Below, piece after piece: positions 1-12,937 of a stretch of 64,000 nt of DNA. Position 1 is the first letter of the stretch. Every line of letters begins with the position of its first letter. This DNA comes from Pseudeuparius sepicola (lineage: Eukaryota; Arthropoda; Insecta; Coleoptera; Anthribidae): contig OY987306.1 of the NCBI GenBank assembly GCA_963920635.1, forward strand, positions 10,310,001 through 10,374,000, written 5' to 3'. The notes under the pieces were generated by a model that saw nothing but the letters and a program-made list of their open reading frames with translations, had not been told where the DNA came from and did not search any database. A program made the position numbers and the translations under genes.

Positions 1-587
1 ATCACCCTGAACAATATCGGTGTAATTCTAATTATATCTTATAATCAAATTGGTGTCCAGGCCCAGATAAATATAAAAAATGTTAATTGGTAAATACTGC
101 AAGCTAAAAATAGACCGTGTTTAATTCTTCACTAGGCATGCGATCCTTTTCGTTGTAGTGGGTATATCCTTTGATTACGTCCCTTGCTTTGAAATCCACA
201 TCCTGTTTAAAGATAAATTCTCCGCTTTTCATCCAGCCCCAGGAAAACAACAGCTCGCGGCTCGGATGCAAAAAAGGAGCAGGGCGCTAAAACCGAGTTT
301 TGATACGGGCTTCATTAAATTACGACAGAGCAAATAATGTTGAAATATGAATGTCTCTTCGCATGACCCAGAAAGTGTGGTTATCTTGTTCGGGAGGCGT
401 GCTGAATAATAAATCTAACGCCTTAAGATTCTGAGGAGACATTGCCTTCCTATAAAAGTAGAAATTGAACAAATTTACAAAAGGATAATTAGGTATTATT
501 GAGCTAATCTATTGCTACCCGTAACTACAGCTTACGGGCAGCTCTGCTCTGTCGCACAATATATTTTGAGACGAGATGTGATATTAC
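1..587. other. No gene seen; AT-rich DNA
   Basis: I see no coding region or clear element boundary here. A short block near 288-380 (containing GATACGGGC and TCTCTTCGCATG) resembles a block at 4578-4680, so both may be diverged copies of one interspersed repeat. Confidence 0.4.
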
Positions 588-3017
588 CCAGGGACTCTTT
601 AAAATAAGGGGACCCAACATGTCACAGTCTATCACATAGGAAAAGTGAAGCCTTGAGGGGAAGTTTGTTTTCTGTATACTCCAAGGAGACCACATAAGTG
701 GGCTGGTACAAGGTTATGTTATATGTCAGTGTCCAACTGATGCCATCAAGTTTTATCTGACAAGCCAGTGCCATAGATTCCAAAGGAGGCAAAATATTTC
801 CCATCATAGTTCATAATTTTTAAGTTTTCTAACTTCCAGATAGTCAATTAAAGGTAATGCGGTCGCCTGTATAGTAGTCCCAATAATTGCAACCAGATTT
901 TTCTTGTCTCACCTTTAGTAATCCTACCATTCCCGTTACGTGGGCATTACCATTGAATTGACAAGTAGATGGAAGGAGTGTAGAGAGAGAAACTGGCAGC
1001 CAAACTTGAGTAAGTAAAATAGTAAATAAATCAGCTGATTCCGGCAAAAACCACATAACACAAAAGAGGTGTTTGTCCTAACTTTCTATTTTTGTGTACT
1101 ATGCTTCAAACGAGTTCCGTTGTCAAACGTCATTTTAATTTTCCTTCTGTCTTCTGTCCCGTTCCGAGTCCCAATACGAATAGGCTCAATAGGAGTAATT
1201 ATTATTATTGTACCTATTATTTATATTTGATTTGAGTTCGTGTCGTGGTGGCAGTTTCGTATGAAACGGTGTTGAGTTTTCTTAGTTGGTGTTTGGTTTA
1301 ATATTATTTTTAGATCGGAGAGAAAATTTAATTTAGCTATGTGGCTATATTCTCTCTTTTTAAGTTGTAAATTACAAGAAAGAGGATCAACTCCTGTTGT
1401 GTATTTGGATGTACCACACGGAGCGGAAAGAATAAGAATAGTGGGGTTTCTTTTCATTCGTAAGTCTTAACAATCTTTGCTAATAACTTTGCAGTTTTCC
1501 AAGAGATAAGGTGATATTAGAGACAAGTGGATTGCAGCAATAAAAAGGAAAAAAATTGTACTGTCTACAAGTACTTACAAGCATTTGTAGTCAACAATTT
1601 ATTGAGAGCAATTTCATAGAGAATTTTGGGCAGCGCACACTTAAAAAGTATGTAATTACTACAGTTTTTTATTTTCCAAGTCATGATAGAAACTCTATCA
1701 AGGGAAAAACTGGCAAAATATTGTGCTAACGAACCTAGATCTTCGTAGTCAAATATGGAATTAATCTTGAGGTTCTGGTCTCTTTAATAAGGTAATTATT
1801 TGTAATTCTTTTTGTTAGTTGCCTAAACATTAAAAATTATATAAAAATATGTAAAAGCTACCTGTCTTACATGCTTTTCCTATTAAATTGAATTTTAAAA
1901 TTAATAAATCAGTTAAGATAACTAATTAAAGTTGAAAATGTATACCTTATCCTAGATATTTTGTCGCCTTTATTTTAAAATAAACTTTTATTTTGGAATT
2001 TGTATTTTATTTGTCTCAATTTACTTCCAGGTACATAAAATTGCCATGTAGGTAATTTTTTAATCAATTCACTACTTTTTTCTGTGCAATATTTACATAA
2101 TTGTGGTTATAGTATAGAAAAATTCTCATTCCTACAAACAAGCCCCGATTTCGGAATACAGATCATACAATAAAGAGAATTACGGAACATGCCCGTTAAA
2201 TTCTCCCATTAATATGCAACAACCCTATATACCGCCTTTGCCTGAATCAGCTGACACGTTCATTAGGCGTCCTTGTCTTACTTATTGCAATTTGAAACCT
2301 ATCTCTCTCTAGAGTTGGCTGCCCCAAACAACAATGAAAGTGGTACCTGTGCGACTTCCATTGTACTTATCAATTCGATGGGCATTACGTATAAGCAGGT
2401 AGTTACAACTATAAGTTTATTTTATGTTTGTGAGGTACCTTGGGAGAGAAATAAAATTACAAAAATTTTATAATGAGCACCGAGGCAAACTACATGATTA
2501 GAACTAAGTACAAGACCTAATCTTATTAGTCCATCCCGAAATCTGTGAAAGTTCTTTGGGTAGATTCATTCAACACGGGAAGAAAGTTCAAGTACGTACC
2601 TACCTATTATACCTACATATTACAAATGGTTTGAGGAACCTGGTAACAAGGTGCAATGGTGCAATAGCGACAAATTCTCAAATAAGCAAAATCGGCACTG
2701 ACTTACCATACTTAGGTATATTACTTAAATTCCTGGAAATAATTGCAGGAAACCAAATTCAAATATAAAATAAATTTGATTAATTTGGCACTTGCCATAT
2801 TCTGTGTTTGTTGAAGGAACATTGTCAAGTCTAATTTTTAGAAATCATCGAAACCACTATTAATTTTTACTAACAATCAAAGTATGTACTTGTTATATTC
2901 ATAGATTCTCCAATAAAATGGCATGCTTGGCATCATTGAGACCATTAGAATGAGAAAAGAAACGGCCTCACTTTGGAAAGTATAATGCTGGGTCCCCTTA
3001 CTTTAAAGGGTCCCTCG
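588..3017. mobile_element. TIR-bounded element of about 2.4 kb, no coding recognised
   Basis: The left end (588-622, containing GGGACTCTTTAAAATAAGG) and the right end (2985-3017, reverse complement containing GGGACCCTTTAAAGTAAGG) form inverted repeats of about 30 bp with a few mismatches, both followed inward by GGGACCCA. The interior is AT-rich. None of its short ORFs resembles a known transposase. I cannot name the superfamily, and a target-site duplication is not obvious. It could also be two solo ends by coincidence, but the length of the match makes this less likely. Confidence 0.45.
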
Positions 3018-5058
3018 TATTACCTAAAAAATAGAATTTGACCCTTTATTATGCGGTGTCAGTTTTGGGTAATCAGCAAGTTAGACAGAGCAACAACGTG
3101 AATCTACCTACATACTGTACAGCAATATAATGGTAAACAATAAAAAAACGTCAGCAAATGTACCAGAATGTTAGTGGTTAATGAGAAGATTTCTAGAGAA
3201 AGTCAATGGAAACAACACTGCGAGGGAAAATAAAATAAAACAAACATGAGTCCCTTGGGTTTCAGGGCAGCAAAATTACAAGTAAAAATGCATACAAACT
3301 CTAAGTAGAACATCCCAATTATTTACAATATAACTGCCAACTACCCAACTATTATTAGGTTAAAAAAAAGTGCTAGTAAAAATAATATTGTACGGACTCA
3401 GCCGTTGCCAGTGAACTTCGCCGAATTCGGTGTACAATAATATTGATTCTACAGTCAAAATGCTGTACAACATTCTAACCTCGGTGATCGACTTTTCACT
3501 CATTTGGAATTACTCATTACTCATTACTCATTTGGAATTATACTTAAACCACATCTCCATTTTACCAATTTCCAGATCTTCATGTGCGAGCTGACGACGC
3601 GCTCTCTATTATGACTCATTACTAGGTTTTGGATGTTCTTGACTAGTTACTTTATTTCTGGCTTTATTTATTGAATTGTTCTGCCATTTCGTTAGACTAA
3701 AGGTGCAGAAGTGATGACTGCAGGGGTCTTGCAAAGGAGGCAGCAAAGGTTTTGGAAAGGCATCCCCCTGGCCAGACTGTAGTTATCTTGGTACACCAAA
3801 TCGACATAATATTCTATATTGAAACAGGATTGACTGTTGGCCTCCTGGGTTGAGATAGGGTAAGGCAACCTTCTGGCCACTTACTGAAGTAGCTCAAGAC
3901 GACCAATACAAATAATTACATTACAACTACGAGATTCGCTGGTTGATACAACTCCGTCATTGGCGATTATTTCAAACAGAGTTCCACTCAGGTAGACACT
4001 GTATCATTTTACCATTGCTTCTAGTTTTCTGGCCTTCTGTTGAAGCACGATATCCACATCGGCGGTACCACTCATCGACATCGACAATTTCATAGTAAAA
4101 GTTTTCGTGAACTTTGTACAAGGTTTGCTAGTTGCCAAATATTTGCCTTCAGTACCTTTGTGCACAGCTTCCAAGATCTCTGAAACTCCCTTCTTAGAAT
4201 GTCCTTAAATCAAACAGTTGTCACTTTTTTAACACCATTTTTTTTAAAAGCTGACTTGAAGTAAAATTTATAATTTGCCAAAATGGCCGAATTTTTTTCT
4301 ATTTGAATCAGATCCTAAGTGAAGTGAACATGTGTCAAACGACTGGACTTCTAAAAACACCTAATATAATATTTCCACTGTAGACATTGATGGTGAGATG
4401 ATGATGAGAGGTTAAAACAAATGTACCCTTCTAAAAATAGCCGGTTGTCAGTTTATCTAAACATCCTTAGTTCTTGTCGCCCGTATTTATAAACCACTCA
4501 GTTGTTGTGAAAAATAAAGAAATACTCCCCTTTTATTTTTATAATTAAAACGATGCCGCGCACGAGCAGTGAAAAAGGAACGCGAAAACCTTTATGATAC
4601 GGGCCCCACTAAATTATATCGGGGGGTGACATCGCCGCAAGTAATGGAGAAAAATGACTTCCTCTTCGCATGCTCCGAATAACAATGACCCGGAAAAACA
4701 CAAGAAATGGGATATATTCTGGAGGCGTTTTGTTTATTTTTGCCGCGAATGCCACATATCGTACACATTGAGATATATAACTACTATTAGAAAGCCGCCC
4801 ATGTCGCTTTGCCTTAACAGTGTGTAATTGGGGAACTTGCACAAAAATTAAATTTGAAAAATATTATTCCGAAACGTAATTTATTGCCATTAAATGAACC
4901 ACAGTTCACAAAAAAACATTTTTTATTTTTATGTAATAAATTTAATGTAAGCAGTTAAAAACTGCGGTAAGTGGCAGCACCATGTATAAACTAATATGGG
5001 CAGCACATGTATCAAAACTACACAGTACCACGCACGCTTTGCTTAGAAAGAGCAACGA
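3018..5058. other. No gene seen; minor repeats
   Basis: No protein-coding segment is recognisable. There is a small inverted repeat around AATAATATTGTAC (about 3380-3443) and a short tandem run of ATTACTC units near 3508-3530. The block at 4578-4680 resembles 288-380. Confidence 0.4.
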
Positions 5059-6170
5059 GAACCTCCTATCCTTGTCTATTATTACTAAAAATGATAATCA
5101 GTGATATATACAGTGTCTGCCAGAAAGTTGGATACAAATGGAAATTGTCTTTATTTGAAGTTTCTCAAAAAATATATTCTTGATAAAAGTTGGTGCTTGT
5201 GCTTAAACTCAAAATCCACCCGCAAAAATTTTGAAATTTCAATTCGTATACAGGATAGGTTGAAAAATATGAAAATTCCTCAAGAGTAAAGCACCCTTAT
5301 TTTTAGAACTACATCAGAGTGGCACTAAGAAAAGTTGTTTGTAATCTCAAGACAATGTCAAATATGAACTCACAGCCACCTACTCAAAAGAAAAAAAAAA
5401 TTCACACTTGCGCATTTTTTACTCATCACGCTGTATAATGTTAGATATGTATTTTGAGGCACATCTTCGAGCATGACAGTACGATACCAATGATTTTTGT
5501 TTACGTTTGACTAGCATCTTAAAAACATTTAATAACTGAAAGTTCTGCAAAGTTTGTCGTTTCTTTGTACCCAGGTAAAATACTCCTACAATTTCAAACA
5601 TAACATAGCATCTAATCTGTGGAACATCAAAATATTTTAATAGAGAAACAATTTAAGAGTTATTTAAGGAATGAGAATTCAACTATAAAAATTATACAGC
5701 GTGATGAATAAAAAATGCGAAAAGTGTGAATTTTTTTTCTTTTGAGTAGGTGGCTGTGAGTTCATATTTGACATTGTCTTGAGATTACAAACAACTTTTC
5801 TTAGTGCCACTCTGATGTAGTTCTAAAAATAGGGGTACTTTACTCTCGAGAAATTTTCATATTTTTCTACCTACCCTGTATACGAATCGAAATTTCAAAA
5901 TTTTTGCGGGTGGGTTTTGAGTTTAAGCACAAGCACCAACTTTTATCAAGAATATTTTTTTTTGAGAAACTTCAAATAAAGAAAATTCCCCTTTGTATCC
6001 AACTTTCTGGCTGACACTGTATAAGAGGTAGAATGCAGCGATAATAAAAAAATATATAAAAAAATTGGGCTTCGTGTGGGATTGAACCCGGGACCTACGA
6101 ACTACTAGTTCCGTAGCCTCACCATCCAGTTAAAGAAGTGCTTGTTAAATTTAGACTTTTATTAGGCGGT
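5059..6170 (-). repeat. tRNA-derived SINE-like repeat, interrupted copy
   Basis: On the minus strand 6078-6128 shows a tRNA-like head: a B-box-like GGTTCAATCCC (reverse of 6078-6088) and an A-box-like TGGATGGTGAGG (reverse of 6117-6128) with tRNA-like spacing. The tail side (AATGATAATCAGTGATA, then GAATGCAGCGATAATA) is split between 5090-5110 and 6020-6050 by the foldback element at 5111-6019. The same sequence is unbroken at 19047-19200. RNA polymerase III promoter boxes are typical of tRNA-derived SINEs. I could not assign the parent tRNA. An old tRNA pseudogene is the main alternative. Confidence 0.55.
5111..6019. mobile_element. Foldback TIR element inserted at TA in a SINE
   Basis: Two arms of about 330 bp (5111-5440 and 5690-6019) are inverted copies of each other. 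The ends read CAGTGTC...GACACTG and are flanked by TA on both sides, the target duplication of Tc1/mariner-type elements. The spacer of about 250 bp has no recognisable gene. Two further inverted end-like motifs lie inside both arms (TACAGGATAGGT at about 5260 with ACCTACCCTGTA at about 5880, and a CGTGATGA-type motif at the inner edges), suggesting nested elements that were symmetrised. It is probably a non-autonomous derivative. Confidence 0.75.
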
Positions 6171-9100
6171 TTTTATTTTGACTTCCCTACATCAGAACCC
6201 TCTGTAAATGGGTCGCCGAACTGTTTATTTTAACGTTCAATTTCTATTCTACCTTCTCTAATTCTGTGTAGCTGTCACTCCTATGACTGCCTTGCTATCA
6301 ATCGAGGGACGTGTCACAGCCAACTTTAGGAAAGCCCTGAAGTTGAGAAAGCTGGCAACATGCTTACGGGTCTGCGCGGCGTGGCCTGTCACTCCCTGTC
6401 ACTTGATTTTACAAGAAATTTACCAGAATTAATTTGTGTAGTGCGGGTAGTGCTATCGTCGCCAGATTGCTACGACGAGGTAGTGTGTCTCTGGTTGGAA
6501 ACAGACAGTCCGAAGTGCTGGCGACAGCTTTTTTATAAATTTGTTTTGTTTGTGAAGAAATGAAACATTTCTCTAAAAAATCGAAGTGAAGAATCGTTTT
6601 AAGCCTCAAGTAGCCTAGAACCGTCGAGGGAAGCTAGAACTTAGTTATATACCTGGCTGTAAGTCAAGTCGTAATAATAACTTGAAGTAGCTAGATTTTC
6701 TTTGCTTGACGGCAAGCGGTCAACTTGTATTCGTTTTGGGCTTTCCAAAGGACGAAAATTTAGGAATGAAATGATTAAGGGCCAATTGCATAGACAAACT
6801 AAAGTAGGTACCCTTTAAAATTAAAGGAGCTCTCTAACAATCCAACTATTGTTTAGTATTGTTGCAAACGTTTCTTTACCTAATGTTAAAGTCAAAAGAT
6901 AATTTAGTTGAATGTATTATGAAATTGACCCTAACTGCCATTTCAATCAGAGGAGATTACTCTCCTTCACAACATGCTGTTCTCTATTTGCTTGTTGTTT
7001 GTATTTTTACAAAAATTTAACCATAAGGGAAGATAGGTGATCATCATTTGCCTAATGGCGCACTTTGCGAAAAATTCTCATAAAAATTCCACTTACAACA
7101 ACATGTAGTCCCCTCTATTTGCCCAAATTTACCATATTATTTGTCGAAAATCTACCTATCTACACCAGGAATCGTACTTATTATAAATATTTATACTCCT
7201 GTGTATATTTTGTTACTTGTTACTGCTTTTATTGTCTATTGTCTAAACAAACTTACCTACTTACTTAGATACACAATTATTGAAAAAAAGTTCACAAATG
7301 TAGCTAATTATAATTATTGAAAAGAGGGTTGAGCACTTATTAGAAAATATAAACTAAGCCAAAGTGCACACTGCTCTTACGGCATAGACCCGTTGAACCG
7401 TTCCGCTGCGGCGTTGCCACATGTTTGCACAGGGCTTGTAAGCTTGAGAAGGTTGTGGGCGTGTCGTCATGACCATTCCCGCGCTTTTCGTGTCTCTTCA
7501 AATGAATAGCCTGCGGTCTCAACTTTAATAATTTTTAAGGGCTGATATTTGGTATGTGTGCTCTTTCTATAGATAGGCAAATATATTAAAGAAATATAAA
7601 AAATGTTCAAGTTCCCCATTGTATTCGCATCTAGGGGTGACTAAAAGTATTGTGTCCATTGATGGAATTTTTTTTATAGTAATTTATAGCAAATTAATCA
7701 AGTCACTTAGATACATGGAAACCGACAACTTTTTTACTTGTATGAGAAAATGAATCCTCCAATATGAAGAAGGTTCTTCCTCTTCCCACAATGTAATGTC
7801 ATTTTGAGGCTTATACAGTAAGGTTAAGATCTGCAAAGACTGCAAATAATGCATTCTTTATTTGTCATTATTATTTACCATTATTACCTCTAATACGGAA
7901 CAAAGCTCCCCTACCTTTGAATGAGTGCGAAATAAAACTATGCCCACCGGAGTTGCAAAATTATGAAAACCAATATTAATTGCGTAAGTAAGCATTGTGG
8001 AGGGCGTAGGTTTCAAAGAAAATTGTCTTTTATGTGTAGAAGAATAGGGGTCAGACTGAGCAGATTTGTTCAGACAGAAATAACGTTACTCTCAAGTTCG
8101 ATTTATGCGTCGAGACAAAAATAAGTAGCTTTGGAACTAAAAAAGGAAAGTGGTTACTCTTGGGGTCAATTCAGGATAGTCTATTTATAAGTTATTATTT
8201 GAGAATTTTCATTCGTTTAACTATTATTTTCTCATTTAGGTAAAAGCAGGGTACAGAGTTACTTGCTTATAAGAAATCACACAATCAAAGCTTCCAAAGG
8301 TTGACGTAGGTAACTGAAATTTATTAGAAGCACTGAAAGTAAAAAGGCTCTGGCTGATAAGGGGAAGTTAAAAGTTTTGTTCAAAATGTTGTAGCTTGTT
8401 ATGACAATGTAGATAACTTAGCAGGTATTTTAAAATGGCCTAAACAGGATAGTTCTGTAAATTGAAATGCTTGAGATTTTAAACAAAACGCTTTCAAGAA
8501 AATTACTTTTTGTCTGATTTTTATTGTCTGTCTAGTTTTCTCTAAATATCATAAGAATTATACACGTTTACTAGTCCATGCACCCGATTCATCTTGTTTT
8601 TCGGCAGTCATTGAAATAAATTTTTAAAATTTTCTATTTAGTATAATCGGACATTCTAAATTAGATACTTTCGGTTTAATTGAAAACTACTTTAACTTTC
8701 TTATTTTAAATGGACAACAATTTCATTGGTTTAAAAAGTCGCCTCCTATATTATTTCCAGGCAATTTCTGAAGATGGCCATGAAATCACCAAAACAAGAA
8801 CCAGCAGGTGAATAATAGTAGACCATAAAAATGTTTCAATGGTTTAAAAATATTTGTGAGGAACCAAACCTTCTATATCTTTTCGCTTCCTGCGCCTCAT
8901 ATTGCCCAGTAGGACCCGTTAGGAAGGTACAAAATTGTGTTACCAACATTATAAAAATAATATTAATGTGTAGAGTATCGGAAAAGGACTCCATAAATGG
9001 AAATAAGAATAATTCCTTACAGTTTCCACCATGGAAGCGTTGAGTGGCCAACAAAACAATAGGTGACAAAAGAGAATGAAAAGTTCTTCTGGAAGAAGAA

Positions 9101-10578
9101 ATTTTTACACAACATAAACCGTACTGTTAAGGGTTAAGGGACTGCCGTAAGGAAAACTGCGTCAAATACAGTAATTGCGAATCAAAGATAACGCATAGTG
9201 CTTAAGAAATATGGATGCTCCACCAGCTTTAACCAAAAAGGAATATTTATCAGCAAAATAAGAATATTGCAGGCGTTTCATAACACCGAATTAAGGAATT
9301 CTATTAGGTGCTGGGGTTCAACGAGGTGTAACAGTTTTAGATGCAACTGGATGTGGACTGAAAATTAAAGTAATTTCAATATAAAACGTCTCCGTTTTCG
9401 GTACAGTGTAGAAAACATTTTTGGCTTGGAAATTAATCCAGAGACAGAAGTTTCTGTTTGAACGCTTGGCCAAGAATTCCGGCTTTCTTCAAGATAAATT
9501 ACTAAAGTTGCCTTCTATTAGCATTTCCAAAACTTTCCAGGTAGTTACGACGGGATAATTTCTTAATATTTGTAGATAAATGTACCTGCAATGCAACTCT
9601 CTCGATTATACCGAGCATTTGTTGATTACTGTAGAAGTTTAAACTCTTATACGAGCAATTTACAAGATGAAATGTCTCGGACAATCTCGCCTTCCTAGAT
9701 TCGTGTTTACAACTTACTAACTGCAAGTTTTATAAATGAACATTAATTTAAATCTAGCTGTAAGGACGATTCAGCTTGAAACTTGGTAAATGCCATAGGA
9801 ATTTGAGAAAAGGATGTTTTCTCGCCAAATAGAGATAATTGAATAATACATTCAATACTATTATAGCAACCGGAAAACCACTATTTTTTACTGACACCTA
9901 AATCATATTTTTAAAGTATTCCATAAGGGTTGTTTTATTTTTTTTTACTAATATTGGAATTATATTTTCAGTCTCAGAAAAGGATCAAAAATACGCTCAG
10001 TGAGGAAACACAACTTCTGGTTGCTAAAACAATAATTGCCCAAGAAAGGAAGATTATGAGTAGCAATGCTTTCTTATGGCCATTTAAACAATTAAGTTTT
10101 GTGGGTTACCCAAGCAAAAATAGCATTTTTAATTAGATATACATATGATCAGTGACAATAGAATCTTTCGATAGTAACTGATATGATGAACTATTGAGTG
10201 ATTAGACTGGTGCCAATACATTTTTGGAAAAATAAAAAGTGACTGCCCAGGAAAACAAAAATCAAAAATTAAACACAGTCAAAATGGTGAAATGGGGATG
10301 CTGTTTCGGGGTTGAAGCTATTTTTCGGGATTTTCGACAAAATGTGATCTAGTGGATAATGTCCACTATTCCACGGCCTGCTATTCCTATTCCTGCTATG
10401 ATTTTTTTTCGATGAGATTTTTGAAAAATCCTACTAAGGATTTTTTATCTTTAATCTGGCAACGTAGCTTTATTCAGCACCCCCTGGAACCCCAATGTCC
10501 CAAGTTTTATTAATTTACTTCGCCGACTAACATTTCTACAGGTTCTTAAAGTTGGGTGATTCAGTCATGATGTAAAGA
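6171..10578. other. Long stretch without recognisable genes
   Basis: This is AT-rich DNA with only short chance ORFs. I examined the longer ones (6360-6563, 7340-7522 minus, 8831-9043) and recognise no family. No TIR pair or tandem array stood out. It could be intronic or intergenic. Confidence 0.4.
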
Positions 10579-10655
10579 AATTTTTTTTTCATTAATTTCC
10601 TGGGATTCGACCATAATTTATCTTTATTTTAAAAAAATGTATACCTACACTTAAT

Positions 10656-10688
10656 TGACGCGTTTCGGCTCATAGCCATCATCAGAAT
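10656..10688 (-). ncRNA. Hammerhead ribozyme core, PLE type
   Basis: Reading the minus strand: CTGATGA (10679-10685), then a stem-loop GGCT-ATG-AGCC, then GAAA (10663-10666), then CGCG and a GTC-type cleavage triplet ending at 10657. These are the conserved hammerhead elements in the right order. Helix III is only two base pairs, as reported for PLE-encoded hammerheads, which often act as dimers. Helix I is short and AU-rich. The core residues are intact, so self-cleavage is plausible but unproven. Confidence 0.65.
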
Positions 10689-11152
10689 AAAATATATGCT
10701 AAAAAACAGATAAAAGGTATACACAATAAAATTTTAAAAAGTTACACAGCCAAAAAGAGAAAGAAGGTACTTACAACAAAGCGTGAGTTCATGTCACTTT
10801 ACAAAACAATATCAAAATTTACTTAAATTACATATTTCAACCAATCATTATTTCATTATTATAATATACAATTGTAGAGGAGTGAGAACATTTCGGTTGG
10901 AAATGTGGGAAAGAACAAAGCAAGTTTAAAAATTCATATGAAACAAAAAACGTTCCTCACCTCGTCGCAAAGGAAAAAACAAGGTATTATTTTATAATTA
11001 CAGGGTGTAGCGAAAATGTTACTGCTGAAGAAGGTTTTGGTAAATTTTAGACATATTGTTTAAGTCTGTTTTTAAGTTAATACCATTTTGATTTTTTTAA
11101 ATATACAGGGTGTCCCAATAAGGACTCCCGTCTATTCGCAACTGCTAAGCGT

Positions 11153-11341
11153 TCATTTTGACATTGCGTATAGATGGCGCTGCGGCGCAAAGAAACTTTT
11201 CGATTCTAGGAACGTTGAAACGTAGCGCATCTTAAAGACTGGGTAATTTGGACAAACTTTTGTTCTATGGGCAATTTTCCTATTGTTAATTAAATTAGTT
11301 TGAAAATTTTTGTCAACCTTTGGTTTCAACTTAGAAAACAT
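11153..11341 (-). pseudogene. PLE C-terminal remnant, left arm
   Basis: The minus-strand frame reads MFSKLKPKVDKNFQT near its start, matching the MFSKLKPK start in the right arm. In PLE proteins such a basic segment lies between the reverse transcriptase and the GIY-YIG domain. The following residues diverge and pass into non-PLE sequence (about 11103-11225). It is a decayed fragment with no functional domain left. Confidence 0.4.
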
Positions 11342-11474
11342 TTTACCTGTGTTATTTAGTGATTTATGAGCAACAGTAACATTATGTTAGCAATAGGTTC
11401 AGAGATATCTTGCTAACATTTTTAAAAAACATAATGTTACTGTCGCTCATAAACCACTAAATAACACAGGTAAA

Positions 11475-11672
11475 ATGTTTTCTAAGTTGAAACCTAAGAT
11501 GTACCTACGAAATAGAAACATTTTTTCAACTGCTCTGAGTAAACATTCAATTGAAAATTGTCATAGTTTTGATTTTGGGAATGTTGACATACTAGATTAT
11601 GAGAACGACCAAACTAAAAGAAATTTTCTCGAAATGATATATATTAAAAAAATCAAAATGGTATTAGCTTAA
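11475..11672 (+). pseudogene. PLE GIY-YIG domain C-terminal remnant
   Basis: The frame begins MFSKLKPK, jumps over the GIY-YIG core, then reads TALSKHSIENCHSFDFGNVD and ends NFLEMIYIKK. This has the same spacing as TALVDHNFKTGHNFDFENV...LLQEMIAIKK in the PLE end at 56651-56995. The conserved H..H.FDF pattern is typical of the distal part of the PLE endonuclease domain. The GIY-YIG catalytic core appears deleted. It overlaps the palindrome centre. Confidence 0.6.
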
Positions 11673-12059
11673 AAACACACTTAAAGAATATATCTAAAAT
11701 TTACCAAAACGTTCTTCAGCAGTAACATTTTCGCTACACCCTGTAATTATAAAATGATACCTTGTTTTTTCCTTTGCGGTGAGATGAGGAACGTTTTTCG
11801 TTTGATATGAATTTTTAAACTTGCTTTGTTCTTTCCCACATTTCCAACCGAAATGTTCTCACTCCTCTACAATTTTATATTATAATAATGAAATAATGAT
11901 TGGTTGAAATATGTAATTTAAGTAAATTTTGATATTGTTTTGTAAAGTGACATGAACTCACGCTTTGTTGTAAGTACCTTCTTTCTCTTTTTGGCTGTGT
12001 AACTATTTAAAATTTTATTATGTACCTATACATTTTATCTGTTTTTTAGCATATATTTT

Positions 12060-12094
12060 ATTCTAATGATGGCTATGAGCCGAAACGCGTAAAT
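12060..12094 (+). ncRNA. Degenerate hammerhead core, right arm of PLE palindrome
   Basis: This is the inverted partner of the core at 10656-10688. It keeps the stem-loop GGCT-ATG-AGCC (12071-12081), GAAA (12082-12085) and CGCGT. CTGATGA has become CTAATGA (12063-12069) and the cleavage triplet reads GTA. The changed core G should abolish activity. Confidence 0.55.
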
Positions 12095-12937
12095 TAAGTG
12101 TATAATTTTTTTTTTAGCAAATTAATGAAAAAAAAATTTTTTTTAACGACGACCAGGAAAAATTATATTAAAGAAATTTTAAACATACAGTGGGGGAAGT
12201 CTGCTAAAAAGGAAAATGCGAAATCATTTGTTTGGAAGTTTAAGACTTGGGGCAAATGAACCTTAGTATCCGGGTCACTCGACCCTTTTGCTTCAATGTA
12301 AACCGTCAAAGTTGGAACTGGAGAGCTATGTTACCACATTTCAATAATTTTTTTGCGGAAGGTGCAAATGATTAAATTAATAAGCAATACCTACCTCTCA
12401 TCTGCATTATCGGTGTAGGTATTCAGTCTTGATTCTACATATTAAGAAAATATTGTATTCACATCATAAGCACCAGCATTTGCTTCCGCACACACATTTG
12501 TATCACAATTTTTAAGTTACACGAGAATATTGCTACCGGCAACGCGAAACGACCCCTACCGCGATCCATATTTCGCACGTTTTTGTTTCTTATTGTTTTT
12601 TTTTCTAAGCAACAAAACAACCTGACAGTGGTTATTATGACATGATTGTTTAGTTTACTGACTGGCCGGCCACTGAGCGCTGGCGGCGTTGGCTGTCAAA
12701 GACAGCACATCAGATGCGCCGGTAATTTTTTTTTATTGGGCTCGGTTGACCTTTTCGGCGTTATCCATTTATACCCCGATTACTGTAAGAAGTCCCGATT
12801 TTGTCAGATGACATTCTCCACAAAATCCCTAGGAATTTTCTGTTAACCATGGGTATAACATTGGTATGTGTCTCAACCAGTTAATGACGTCACTCATTGA
12901 TTTATGATGTGAAAAGTTACCCAAGTGATACGATGTT

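Larger units (their letters stand above)
11001..11743. mobile_element. TA-flanked palindromic TIR element inside the PLE palindrome
   Basis: Ends CAGGGTGTAGCG (11001) and CGCTACACCCTG (ending 11743) are inverted and flanked by TA (10999-11000 and 11744-11745). Inner arms of about 100 bp are inverted copies of each other. The left half also holds an unmatched segment starting TACAGGGTGTCCC at about 11103, probably a later insertion or fragment. The PLE coding remnants lie between the two ends. Confidence 0.55.
10579..12145. mobile_element. Palindromic Penelope-like (PLE) 3' fragment
   Basis: Left arm (10579-11390) and right arm (11420-12145) are inverted copies centred near 11400. Both contain remnants of a PLE C-terminal coding region next to the centre (minus strand on the left, plus strand on the right). 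Near each outer edge is a hammerhead-type core. The tail block GGTCGAATCCCA (minus strand, left arm, about 10590-10612) is shared with another copy at about 13173-13190. An additional TA-flanked palindromic element (11001-11743) surrounds the centre. PLEs are retroelements with reverse transcriptase and a GIY-YIG endonuclease and often carry hammerhead ribozymes. This copy lacks the reverse transcriptase. Confidence 0.65.
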
